This document shows positions 1 through 8,476 of a stretch of DNA of 64,000 nucleotides, piece after piece. A model generated the notes under the pieces. The model did not search any database. It was given only the letters and a program-made list of their open reading frames with translations, and had not been told where the DNA came from. A program made the position numbers and the translations under genes. How positions within the stretch are numbered: position 1 is the stretch's first letter; each line of letters starts with the position of its first letter. The DNA comes from Saccharicrinis sp050589685 (lineage in GTDB: Bacteria; Bacteroidota; Bacteroidia; Bacteroidales; Marinilabiliaceae): assembly GCF_050589685.1 (NCBI RefSeq), contig NZ_JBNGOS010000001.1, positions 124,001 to 188,000 of the forward strand, read 5' to 3'.

Positions 1-850
1 CTTTTAACTCGCTTTGCAAACGTGCCATTTGCGCGTCCATTGCAGTAATACAACCATAATAATGTTGTTTGTTTTCATCGTATTCTTTATACATATCCAG
101 GTATTTTGGACCCGCAACAACGGGCGAGTGTGGTGTATGAAACCAAATAACGGTAAAAAATGGTTTTTCATCGGCTACCGCTTTTTGCATAAACGGAAGG
201 GCTCTATCCATAATTACACGCGAGTCATCACCTTTAAGGTTCTCTGTTTCGTATACACCCGGTGCAGTCCAGTAGCGTGTTGGATTTTTCAGCGATTGAT
301 TCTCCATTGGATTCCAGGTTGGAACAGCCTGTTCGGTCGAGAAACATTCATCGAAACCATTGTCCCAGGGTGTGCTCAGATATTTTGTTTCAGCACCTCC
401 CCGACGGCCATCAAGAATCGTATTTGAAATTGCTCCCAAGTGCCATTTTCCAAAATGCCCGGTTGTATAACCTTCCTTTTTCAAAACCTCAGCCAGGGTA
501 ATTTCTTCTTTTTTCATGAATCCTACATTGGCAAAATATATCCCGTAGCGGAAAGGATGCCTTCCGGTTAAACAGCTTCCCCGGGTAGGCGAACAAACAG
601 GTGCTGCCGAATAAAAACGGTCGAGAACAACGCCGGATGACGCCAGTTTATCCAGGCCGGGAGTTTTTATGATTTTATTGCCGTTAAAACCAACATCGCC
701 CCAACCCAAATCATCGGCCATTACTATAACTATATTTGGTTTTTGTTTTTTTAATTGACTTGAAAGTACCTGAGAAAAAGATGTGGCTAGAATAAGCGAG
801 ACCAACATTAGTTTTTGCAACTTTTTCGAAACTGATTTTTGATTTAGCAT
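1..850 (-). CDS. S1-family sulfatase, C-terminus beyond left edge
   Basis: The gene starts at 850 and stays open to the left edge, giving about 283 residues of an arylsulfatase/alkaline-phosphatase-fold enzyme that hydrolyses sulfate esters. Visible are an N-terminal export segment (residues about 12-30), the metal-binding stretch PNIVIVMADDLGWGD, and CSPTR-G (Cys86), the C-x-P-x-R motif whose Cys is converted to formylglycine by the anaerobic or aerobic maturase. A GKWHLG motif follows. The family is usually 450-550 residues, so roughly half is missing because of the window edge, not decay. It lies downstream of, and on the same strand as, the regulator at 1047-3845, consistent with a sulfated-polysaccharide locus continuing to the left. 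The exact sulfatase subfamily and substrate position cannot be read from the sequence. Confidence 0.93.
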   Translation of the reverse strand, partial: MLNQKSVSKKLQKLMLVSLILATSFSQVLSSQLKKQKPNIVIVMADDLGWGDVGFNGNKIIKTPGLDKLASSGVVLDRFYSAAPVCSPTRGSCLTGRHPFRYGIYFANVGFMKKEEITLAEVLKKEGYTTGHFGKWHLGAISNTILDGRRGGAETKYLSTPWDNGFDECFSTEQAVPTWNPMENQSLKNPTRYWTAPGVYETENLKGDDSRVIMDRALPFMQKAVADEKPFFTVIWFHTPHSPVVAGPKYLDMYKEYDENKQHYYGCITAMDAQMARLQSELK

Positions 851-1046
851 AGATTTAAGATTTTAAAAGTGATTTCAAAAATAAGATACAGGATTCTAAA
901 CCGCTACTCTTTAAGGCAATTTGAGGTGTCACTAAATTTAGATGGAGAAATTTCTGTAAAAAACTGATATATTGAATTAACCAGCTGCGCACATTATTCA
1001 CTAATTAACAAACACTTACACACCAACAATTAAAACTCAACCGATT

Positions 1047-3845
1047 CTAGCTTTTTTCTTTTAACGACTTTGCAAATTGTGCCGGGGTGATACCTTTTTC
1101 GTTTTTAAATGCACGGTAAAAAGTAGATTTTGATGTAAAACCGCACTTTTCGGACAGGGCAGTTAGGGTCAATTTTTCGGCTTCGGGAGTTTGCAGCAGG
1201 CAAATAAATTCTTTTACCCGGTGTTTGTTTACGTATTCGTAAAAACGGGTTTGCAAATATTCGTTTAAAATTTGTGACAGTTCGCCCACACTTATATCCA
1301 CCATTTTTGCCAATTTATCAGCGGTTAAATCGGCTTGTAAAAATGGTTTATCATCCCGCATAATTTCCGAAAGACGTTTAGCAGTTTGCGCTGATTTATC
1401 GTCGGTTAATTTCGAAAACTCGTATTTTTTTTCTTTGGGTTTTGGTTCTATTTCATGTTTGTTATTTCTAAGAGACAAGACCAAACCAAGCGTTAGAATT
1501 ATTAAAAGGCCAAATATAACATACCACCGAAAGTTTGATCGAACCACAACTGGAATAAACACCGGAGCACCTAGGTTTCCTTCTTTTGAAGCCGCACGTA
1601 TTTTCAGTGTATACGCTCCCGGAGTTATATCTTTTATCACCAACTCTCTATTTCGCGTAAATGTCCATTTTTTATCCTGTCCTTCCAATTTCCATGCAAA
1701 AACCTGTTTGTTGGGCGACAACAAACTGGAAGAACCAAATTCCACTTTAAGCTGATCAATTATTCTCCTTTTACGAATAGTGGCTACAATTTCAGATTCA
1801 TTGTTATTTACCTCCACAAGGTCGCCATTTAATACTACTCTATTAATTAGAACATGAGGTAAAACCATGGTTTTAAACTCCTTCAACGGATTAAAATAAT
1901 TTACTCCATTTACACTTCCAAAATAATAAGTATTGGTCTTTTTATCGCGGTAAATAGCGTTGCGATTGTATTTCTCGTCGATTAAACCATCTGAAAAAGT
2001 AAAGGGAATAAAGCGGCATAAGCGAATACATTCGGGATCGTATTTCATAATTCCCTTCCACGAACTCAACCAAAGCACACCATTTTCCCCGGGCAATATT
2101 CCCGACACATAATTATGTGTTAAACCATTTTCCTCAAAAAATCCTTGAAACTTGATTTTTTCGAGAGCATTTTGAAAAATACTGTCGTTGGCCACCTTAT
2201 AGAGTCCATCCACCGAACCCAACCAAAGGTTTCCATTAGAATCCTGGTTTATTGCCTGAATTTGGTTTGTTCGAAAGGCGGGCTGATTATTTGTATCAAA
2301 CTTTAAAAAAGTGCCTTTTTCTGGCTTAATCAAAAGGAGTCCTTTATTCGTTCCTCCCCAGATTCGCCCAAAACTATCAACAAAAAAACGAATAACATAG
2401 CCTATGTCTTCCGTATAAACATGAAGTACCTGAAATCCTCTTTCCGAAATCCTTTCCAATTCTACGATATCCTCTCCGATTCCCATCCAATAATTCCCGT
2501 CAGGATGTTGAACAATTGCAGTAATAAATCCATGCGGGTAGTTTTCACCTGCTTTATCAATAATATTTACTGACGACAAATCGGTATTACCTGTCAAAAA
2601 AAGTTTGTTGTCAGCGACTATCCAGATTGAATTTTTATTATCGGTATATATGTATCGAACATGTTTAATATCAACACCAGTTTTACTGTTAAAAGCGGTG
2701 AAAATATTTGTTCGTGTATTTAGTTTTGCCAAGCCATTTCGATAACTTCCAAACCACACATTTCCGAGTGTATCCCCATCAATAGGAAAAATATTATTAT
2801 CGTGTAATGAATTAGAGTCTTCCGGATTGTAACGATAACTACTAAACCAAAGGTGTTGTGGATCGATTTTATTTAATCCGCCATAAGTCGATAACCAAAT
2901 AATACCTTCGCTGTCGGTATAAATATCGTTAATTTGATTGTTTGATAAAGAATAGGGATCGTTGGGTTGATTGTACAAATGTAGGATTTCGGAAATTTGC
3001 CCGTTTTTATTGAGCTGTAACAAATTTAAACCCACTCTTGTTCCTACCCATAACTGCCCTTGGTAATATTCAACTGTAGTTACATCGTTATTGGTGAGCT
3101 TATACTTTTCGCCCGACTCGGTAATACGTTTCAGCGCTTTGTTTTCCTTCCCCAATTCCGACTGAGGAACAATAATTAATCCGTTGCTGGAACCCACATA
3201 CAAATCGCCGTTTGGCGTAAAACAAATATCGCTTACAGCAGTTTCGAAATCAAGCACGGTATCCTGGTCATCATAGATAATCAGACCATCGGAAGTCGAT
3301 TTCCAAACAGACCCCGAATTATCGACAATTACGGAAGTTATTCTTGCACCCTCACTGGTTTCAACAAAAGAATTTGTAGTACAATTTATCTCGTAATTTC
3401 GTTTATTTCCACACGAAACACCCAAGGTACTATCGTTTAACAAATGTAAAAGTTGAACATTTTTTATCGTATTTGGAGCAACTTGTTTAAAGGTATTCTC
3501 TGAAGCATCGAGTTTATGTAATCCTGAACTTCCACCCACCCAAATATGGTTTGATTTATCCTGAATAACATCGTAAAACCTGTTGCCTCGAATATACCGG
3601 TTTAAGGAATCGGAATGTTCGGTATAATTCACCACATGAAAACCATCGTATTTTGCAACACCGTTTATTCCGGCTATCCACAAATAACCGGAATTGTCGC
3701 GGTATGTTTTAAATAATCGATTGCTATAAAGCCCATCCTGAGCGGTAAGTTTTTCCATCCTTATGCTTTGGCCTTGCACCAAGTCATAACATAAAACAAT
3801 GGCTAAAAGAAATAATAGGCTATATACCGGTTTCATTTGTCTCAA
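1047..3845 (-). CDS. Membrane-spanning propeller sensor / AraC-type regulator without a kinase
   Basis: This 932-residue protein has a signal peptide (1-26), about 14 two-component-regulator propeller repeats (recurrent NxxWxGxxxGLxK units, about 35-680) forming two beta-propellers, a Y_Y_Y domain (about 690-780), one transmembrane helix (about 787-805, WYVIFGLLIILTLGLVLSL) and a C-terminal AraC/XylS HTH (about 835-930; SEKCGFTSKSTFYRAFK). The usual hybrid two-component sensor carries a histidine kinase and receiver between membrane and HTH; here only about 30 residues link them. It would therefore couple periplasmic glycan sensing straight to DNA binding, as in one-component SusR-type regulators. 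By position it probably controls the neighbouring sulfatase/glycosidase genes. Domain calls are firm; the ligand and targets are inferred. Confidence 0.9.
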   Translation of the reverse strand: MRQMKPVYSLLFLLAIVLCYDLVQGQSIRMEKLTAQDGLYSNRLFKTYRDNSGYLWIAGINGVAKYDGFHVVNYTEHSDSLNRYIRGNRFYDVIQDKSNHIWVGGSSGLHKLDASENTFKQVAPNTIKNVQLLHLLNDSTLGVSCGNKRNYEINCTTNSFVETSEGARITSVIVDNSGSVWKSTSDGLIIYDDQDTVLDFETAVSDICFTPNGDLYVGSSNGLIIVPQSELGKENKALKRITESGEKYKLTNNDVTTVEYYQGQLWVGTRVGLNLLQLNKNGQISEILHLYNQPNDPYSLSNNQINDIYTDSEGIIWLSTYGGLNKIDPQHLWFSSYRYNPEDSNSLHDNNIFPIDGDTLGNVWFGSYRNGLAKLNTRTNIFTAFNSKTGVDIKHVRYIYTDNKNSIWIVADNKLFLTGNTDLSSVNIIDKAGENYPHGFITAIVQHPDGNYWMGIGEDIVELERISERGFQVLHVYTEDIGYVIRFFVDSFGRIWGGTNKGLLLIKPEKGTFLKFDTNNQPAFRTNQIQAINQDSNGNLWLGSVDGLYKVANDSIFQNALEKIKFQGFFEENGLTHNYVSGILPGENGVLWLSSWKGIMKYDPECIRLCRFIPFTFSDGLIDEKYNRNAIYRDKKTNTYYFGSVNGVNYFNPLKEFKTMVLPHVLINRVVLNGDLVEVNNNESEIVATIRKRRIIDQLKVEFGSSSLLSPNKQVFAWKLEGQDKKWTFTRNRELVIKDITPGAYTLKIRAASKEGNLGAPVFIPVVVRSNFRWYVIFGLLIILTLGLVLSLRNNKHEIEPKPKEKKYEFSKLTDDKSAQTAKRLSEIMRDDKPFLQADLTADKLAKMVDISVGELSQILNEYLQTRFYEYVNKHRVKEFICLLQTPEAEKLTLTALSEKCGFTSKSTFYRAFKNEKGITPAQFAKSLKEKS

Positions 3846-4137
3846 ATCAATAAGCCGTAAAAATATGTAAGATTCGATTAATCTTGTTTATAAAAGTATT
3901 TTTTTTGTAAAGGTTTTTGTGCAAAAAAAAGAAGACTCCAATCAACGGGGTTTCTTTGTAAAAACATCTACCCAACTTTGTACTGCAAACAAAACAAACT
4001 CCATCTGGATTATGAAATTTATATTTTCTACTCATGAAAATTATTCTGGATGAACTGTTTATAAAGATAAAAATAAGTCCGTTACGCTGGTGTCACCTAG
4101 TAATTGGTGCCATTGCTGCAAACAATAAAATACTTTT

Positions 4138-4307
4138 AACCCGGATTGTGTATTGGAGGTTCGTCATGAGCATTGCAAGTACAATAAAACAAGGCATTAC
4201 TGAAACGAGGCATAGCATCGTTCTGGTGAGTTGAAGTGATGCAACGAAGTGTCTTGTTTTAAAGTAATTTCAATGTGTAATAGAATTTCTAATGCATATT
4301 GCGGGTT
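4138..4307 (+). repeat. Dispersed TIR element, copy 1 (170 bp)
   Basis: The copy starts AACCCGGATTGTGTATT and ends AATGCATATTGCGGGTT, so its ends form an imperfect inverted repeat of about 17 bp. Internal arms also pair (for example AAAACAAG near the left with CTTGTTTT near the right), so the element can fold end to end. It is the short form, lacking the TCCCGATTACTTTCGGGA hairpin insert seen in copies 2, 4 and 5. It lies between the regulator start and the decayed fucosidase. No gene is seen in the flanking spacer 3846-4137. Confidence 0.8.
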
Positions 4308-4351
4308 GAACAACTTAAACCACATGACTACTTTTTGTTTTTACAAAACAA

Positions 4352-4440
4352 TACACTGATCACAGATCAGCGCCAACTGGGCAACTGGGGGCACTATTTC
4401 AGCTCGCCGATTGCAAATCGGCGCCAGCGAGTGGAATATC
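4352..4440. repeat. Short palindromic hairpins (REP-like)
   Basis: Two small palindromes stand in this spacer: CTGATC-aca-GATCAG and a strong one at 4405-4423, CGCCGATT-gca-AATCGGCG (8-bp stem, 3-nt loop). A similar purine-balanced hairpin with AGCTCG/CGAGCT flanks occurs at 32669-32689. They abut the broken 3' end of the fucosidase pseudogene, so they may mark the deletion junction. Confidence 0.5.
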
Positions 4441-5087
4441 GCGGCGAGCTTTTGCATCAACTACATACTTTTTTGTGGTAAAAAAGCTGGTATGCCTCTC
4501 ACGGTGATAAGATGGGGCATATTTTAATCCTTTCGCGCGCACTGCTTTACCAAGGTCGCCTACCAAGTCGCGTTTAGGTCCCATATCGACCACATTCCAC
4601 GGCGTAAGGTCCGAGTCCCAGTTGCCCACCCATCGTGGTGTTCTGGGGTAAGCACCACATACTTTGCTCCAACATTTGCAAACAGTTCCGCCCATTCATT
4701 GGGATTCCAGTTTTCAGCCTTAAACTCAGGGATGATATCTTTTTAACCGAATTCCGGAGGCTTAGCACCCCAGCGTTCTTCAACATAAGGATAATAATAC
4801 TCCGGATCCTCATACATCATTTTGGGAACATGTTCGGCATATCCCCAGCCTCCCTTTCTATGCCCGATTACACTATAGGATCCCCAATGGATAAAAATAC
4901 CGATTTTTCCATCGTCGAACCAATCAGGAACAGGCATCTTTTGCAAAGATGCCCAGCTTCCATCATAGGGTTTAATATCATTACTTTTTTCCTGCTTATG
5001 GTTATTACATGCAACAAGTGCCAATACAACCAGAACCAGGAAAGGTAGATTTTTAATTATTTTTATGCCTTTATCATTTATTTTCAT
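4440..5087 (-). pseudogene. Decayed GH29 alpha-L-fucosidase (lipoprotein)
   Basis: The 5' part (5087 to 4743) encodes a lipoprotein signal (LVLVVLALVAC) and the GH29 start VPDWFDDGKIGIFIHWGSYS. A TAA at 4743-4745 stands where the family has a Tyr (EFG-stop-KDI). Translation in the same frame continues KDIIPEFKAENWNPNEW...TPEHHDG, then a 1-nt deletion near 4621-4622 shifts the frame to WDSDLTPWNVVDMGPKRDL...KYAPSYHRERH. Homology ends at about 4440, before the catalytic nucleophile region. One premature stop, one frameshift and loss of more than half the usual length make this a clear pseudogene. It matches the substrate theme of the intact GH29 at 7011-8387 but is a different subfamily type. 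Confidence 0.85.
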
Positions 5088-5117
5088 TTATCAAATGGAA
5101 CTCCCGAATAGCTTTAA

Positions 5118-5430
5118 TCATACGCTGTTAATTAAAGAAATCCTGATCGTAATAAGCACTTTAATAAACCAGCCTGTAACTTTACGGGTGACATAGCCTC
5201 TTTGACCAGGGCTTTGGCCTATACATAGCAAGTTTATATTTCTCCGTCTAATAATTCCACCCCACACCTTCGTTCCAAAACCTTTAGTATCGGGCAATTT
5301 ATTATTTTCGAAACAAAGAATCCCGTCTTTCCAGGATTTGTAGTACGCCACATTGATTTTGTTTTTTCTTAATTTATCAGATATGATATCATAGATATCC
5401 TTGATATCAGAAATAGTTCTAACTTATTGT
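5118..5430 (-). pseudogene. Possible gene remnant, unidentified
   Basis: Reading leftwards from about 5430, the frame gives protein-like sequence (ISDKLRKNKINVAYYKSWK, then DGILCFENNKLPDTKGFG) with no start codon before the preceding gene, then degenerates; continuation seems to jump frames (ALVKEAMSPVKLQAG in another frame). I cannot name the family. It lies between the fucosidase pseudogene and the 3' end of the glycosidase at 5424, so it is probably another eroded piece of the same locus. It could also be chance coding-like sequence. Confidence 0.3.
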
Positions 5431-6977
5431 TTAATTACCTTGTGATTTGAAACCTCTCCTCTGTTATTTATTTTTACTAAATATATTCCTGAAGTTAAAT
5501 CCTGGATATCAACCCTATATTGATTGCTTTCAACAGCATTACCAAGCACTAATCTGCCCAGGCTATTGTATACTTCAAATGTGGCACCAATATTATCTTT
5601 GATAGTGAAAAAACTAGATGCAGGATTTGGATAAATCATTATTTCCGGTACTGACTTAAGAGGTGAAGATATATTGTTGCTTACGTCTCCTTGATAAACT
5701 TCAACTTCTGCCAATGTCAGCGCATTGGTAACGTTAAGTTTAACTTTTATAATCTGTCCTTGTACATTACCAGCATTGGTTGTAACCGCAAAATCAGGGT
5801 AATCAGTAAATGTTTCAGTATGGGTGGTTGTGCCGCTACTATTGATAACAGATACCGTAAAATTGGACATTCTGTCTTTGCAGCAAGCATCGGTTCTATT
5901 ATATATCCTAATATCACCAATTGTTTTGTCTGCCCCAAGATCAACCTGCCACCAAGCATTAGCCTCACTGTTTGTAACGGTTACCGAACCACTTCCCCAG
6001 TTCCCATTGGTATTCCCGTCAATGGCCCGAGAAGCAGGAGAACTGTAGTTTGTGGATGACTGTGTGGCGGTGCCGTTAAGCGCAAGATTAACACCCTTAG
6101 TGTAATTCTTTAAACATAAAGTCATAATTTCATCACCTGCCCTATTAATGGACCCATCCGTTAAACTGACTGTATTCCATATATTGTATAAAACCAAACC
6201 ATCCACCTCATATTGTAAAGCTTTTTCTAAACGCGTACCATTACCTTTAGCATCATTGTGGTTCACTTCGGAATCCCAGACTGGTAAATTCTTAGCATCA
6301 GCTGCAGAAATAAAGGTAGGCCAGGATGAGTGATTGAAACCCAAATTATGAGTAGCAGCAACAGTAATATAATTGCTTATAGTCGTATTATTAAAAACAT
6401 CAATACTGGCCGGTATACCCCATACACAAGGACCTATTAATTCCGCTCCGTTCACATTATTATAAAGAGAGGCGTAGATGGTATTCATTTGACTCGTACT
6501 CCAGGCAGCATCAGGCCTTCCATCTTCATTAAATGGATTGATCCATTTGCAAGGGTATTCAGCGGCAAAATCCTTAATTCTATTGATCAGGGTGTTGGTA
6601 GCAGCGGCATCGTTAAGAACAGAGGTCAGATCGCCGTTAAGAATTCCATTGGCTATTCGGTGGCCGCCACTTGATTGCGCCGGGTTAGCAAAAATTGGAA
6701 AGCCTTCGGCTACTGCTTTGTTATAAAAATAGTCGAACATGGTTTTGTTGGGATTAAGTCCTGCTGCATAAATAGGAATACGTATCCCATTTACGCCCAG
6801 GTTTTTCATCCCCTTAATTAGATTATCAGCCTGCGCCTCTGTTGTAATACTATTTGTGATAAAAGCTTGCTTTACATCCCCCAATACATAATCCATATCG
6901 TTGGTATAAACGGTACTTTGTGCATATATGCTAGTAAATGATACTAACACAAAAATCATTGAGATCAACTGCTTCAT
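5424..6977 (-). CDS. Clan-A-like glycoside hydrolase with fucolectin module and T9SS sorting domain
   Basis: 517 residues: signal peptide (1-19, cleavage after SIYA), a TIM-barrel glycosidase domain (about 25-290), an F5/8-type/eel-fucolectin-like module (about 297-430; NLALNGTATQSSTNYSSPAS, AIDGN, WWQVDLG, DIRIYNR) and a T9SS type A sorting domain (about 440-517; YPNPASSFF, GIYLVKI). Probable catalytic glutamates are E151 in NPFNE (acid/base) and E237 in PVWDSE (nucleophile), the arrangement expected for clan GH-A. The lectin-like module usually binds fucose, so a secreted endo-acting enzyme on a fucose-containing polysaccharide is a reasonable inference. I cannot assign the GH family. It is the last gene of the minus-strand operon, 33 bp after the GH29 gene. 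Confidence 0.75.
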   Translation of the reverse strand: MKQLISMIFVLVSFTSIYAQSTVYTNDMDYVLGDVKQAFITNSITTEAQADNLIKGMKNLGVNGIRIPIYAAGLNPNKTMFDYFYNKAVAEGFPIFANPAQSSGGHRIANGILNGDLTSVLNDAAATNTLINRIKDFAAEYPCKWINPFNEDGRPDAAWSTSQMNTIYASLYNNVNGAELIGPCVWGIPASIDVFNNTTISNYITVAATHNLGFNHSSWPTFISAADAKNLPVWDSEVNHNDAKGNGTRLEKALQYEVDGLVLYNIWNTVSLTDGSINRAGDEIMTLCLKNYTKGVNLALNGTATQSSTNYSSPASRAIDGNTNGNWGSGSVTVTNSEANAWWQVDLGADKTIGDIRIYNRTDACCKDRMSNFTVSVINSSGTTTHTETFTDYPDFAVTTNAGNVQGQIIKVKLNVTNALTLAEVEVYQGDVSNNISSPLKSVPEIMIYPNPASSFFTIKDNIGATFEVYNSLGRLVLGNAVESNQYRVDIQDLTSGIYLVKINNRGEVSNHKVIKQ

Positions 6978-7010
6978 TTTAAATTCTTTAAAGTTTTACC
7001 AGAATGGGAA

Positions 7011-8387
7011 TTATTGTTTGTCATTTAGAATTATTTCAATCACGGGAATCTCCACATTCGGTTTATTTACCGGCAACAACAGATTAATGTCGTTTTTATT
7101 TGCTTCCTCGTTGCCCCATGCTCCTGATTTTTTACCAATCTTAATTTCGGAAGCATCGTGCAAGAACTGGGCATACTTTACTTTGTCGCCAAATCCTTTC
7201 ATTAAAAAGTTTCGCATTGGGTAATCCAGTAAATGTACATACAGTCGGTTTGTTTTAGGATTGTAGGTTAACAGTGTATTATCCGGTGCAACAAAATCAT
7301 CAGGTGCCTGCGTACAACCATAAATTGAACGACTATTGTATTTCATCCATTTCCCCATTCCAGCCAGGGCTTCATCTGCTCTGTAATCAAATGTACCACG
7401 CGCAGTTGGACCTACGTTTAACAATACGTTCCCTCCTTTACTTACTGACTCTATCAACAACACCAAAAGTTGTTTATTGTCTTTCCAGGTATGTTCATCG
7501 CGATAATACCCCCACGATCCGGAAAAGGTCTGACAAGTTTCCCAAGGGATACGGATACCATTTTCTTCGGGCCACTTCTCTACTTTAAATTGCTCAGGGG
7601 TTGTAAAATCCCAACCTCCCTGATACTCTTTCAGGTCTAACCGGTCGTTAACCATAATCTCTGGTTGAAGTTTACGTACCATTTTTATTAACTCCACCGA
7701 TCCCCAATCTTCTTTACCTTTTCCATACTCTCCCGGGTATGAAAAATCCAACCAAAGCATATCTACCTTGCCATAATTCGTCAGCAATTCCTGAACCTGG
7801 TTCTTCAGGTACTCTCTATAAATGGCCATGTCACGACCTTTATTCAGCTTTTGATACTCTTTGTTATTTTGAGGCTTTTGCGGATGTCTGCTATCTATAG
7901 TAAAATCAGGGTGATGCCAGTCGATCAATGAATAGTAAAAACCAATTCCCAGCCCTTCAGCACGGAAAGCTTCAACCCATTCCTTTAAAATATCCTTACC
8001 ATAAGGCGTGTTCATGATATTATAATCGGTATATTCCGAAGCAAACATGTTAAACCCTTCATGGTGCTTTGTGGTAATCACTGCATACTTCATCCCCGCT
8101 GCTTTTGCTTTTTTAGCCCACTCTGTTGGGTCAAAAAGATCAGGGTTAAACATCTCGAAATATTTTTGATAATCTTCATCAGAAATACGCTCGCGTTTTT
8201 TTACCCACTCGTGACGTGCTGCCTGGGCATACAAGCCCCAGTGTATAAACATGCCAAACCGGGCTTCTGTCCACCAGGCCATACGTTCCGTTTTTTCCTG
8301 TTCTGTTTCGTCCCATATCTTTTTTTCCTGCCCGTTCATATTCATTAAAACAAGGCAAGCTAATACTAGAAATGTTAGATTTTTCAT
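7011..8387 (-). CDS. GH29 alpha-L-fucosidase
   Basis: 458 residues, a typical length for a single-domain GH29 enzyme that releases alpha-L-fucose with retention. An export signal occupies residues 1-20. Family hallmarks are FGMFIHWGLY (43-53), TTKHHEGF (105-112), and VDMLWLDFSYP with Asp214 as the expected nucleophile. The acid/base residue is variable in GH29 and I do not assign it. The gene is 89 bp downstream of a sulfatase and 33 bp upstream of the lectin-bearing glycosidase, on the same strand. Co-transcription with the sulfatase suggests action on sulfated fucose-containing side chains after desulfation. Linkage specificity is not readable. Confidence 0.92.
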   Translation of the reverse strand: MKNLTFLVLACLVLMNMNGQEKKIWDETEQEKTERMAWWTEARFGMFIHWGLYAQAARHEWVKKRERISDEDYQKYFEMFNPDLFDPTEWAKKAKAAGMKYAVITTKHHEGFNMFASEYTDYNIMNTPYGKDILKEWVEAFRAEGLGIGFYYSLIDWHHPDFTIDSRHPQKPQNNKEYQKLNKGRDMAIYREYLKNQVQELLTNYGKVDMLWLDFSYPGEYGKGKEDWGSVELIKMVRKLQPEIMVNDRLDLKEYQGGWDFTTPEQFKVEKWPEENGIRIPWETCQTFSGSWGYYRDEHTWKDNKQLLVLLIESVSKGGNVLLNVGPTARGTFDYRADEALAGMGKWMKYNSRSIYGCTQAPDDFVAPDNTLLTYNPKTNRLYVHLLDYPMRNFLMKGFGDKVKYAQFLHDASEIKIGKKSGAWGNEEANKNDINLLLPVNKPNVEIPVIEIILNDKQ

Positions 8388-8476
8388 CGTTATATATTTT
8401 ACTAATTAAAAAATTTTGCTTTTTAACCCGGACAGGCGTATAACCCATTTGGTTTTAGTTTGTCCCAATAAGGGTG

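Noticed and set aside
3847..4035. 62-codon minus-strand frame upstream of the regulator
   Set aside because: AT-rich leader-like sequence without recognisable domain; the regulator has its own signal peptide and start.
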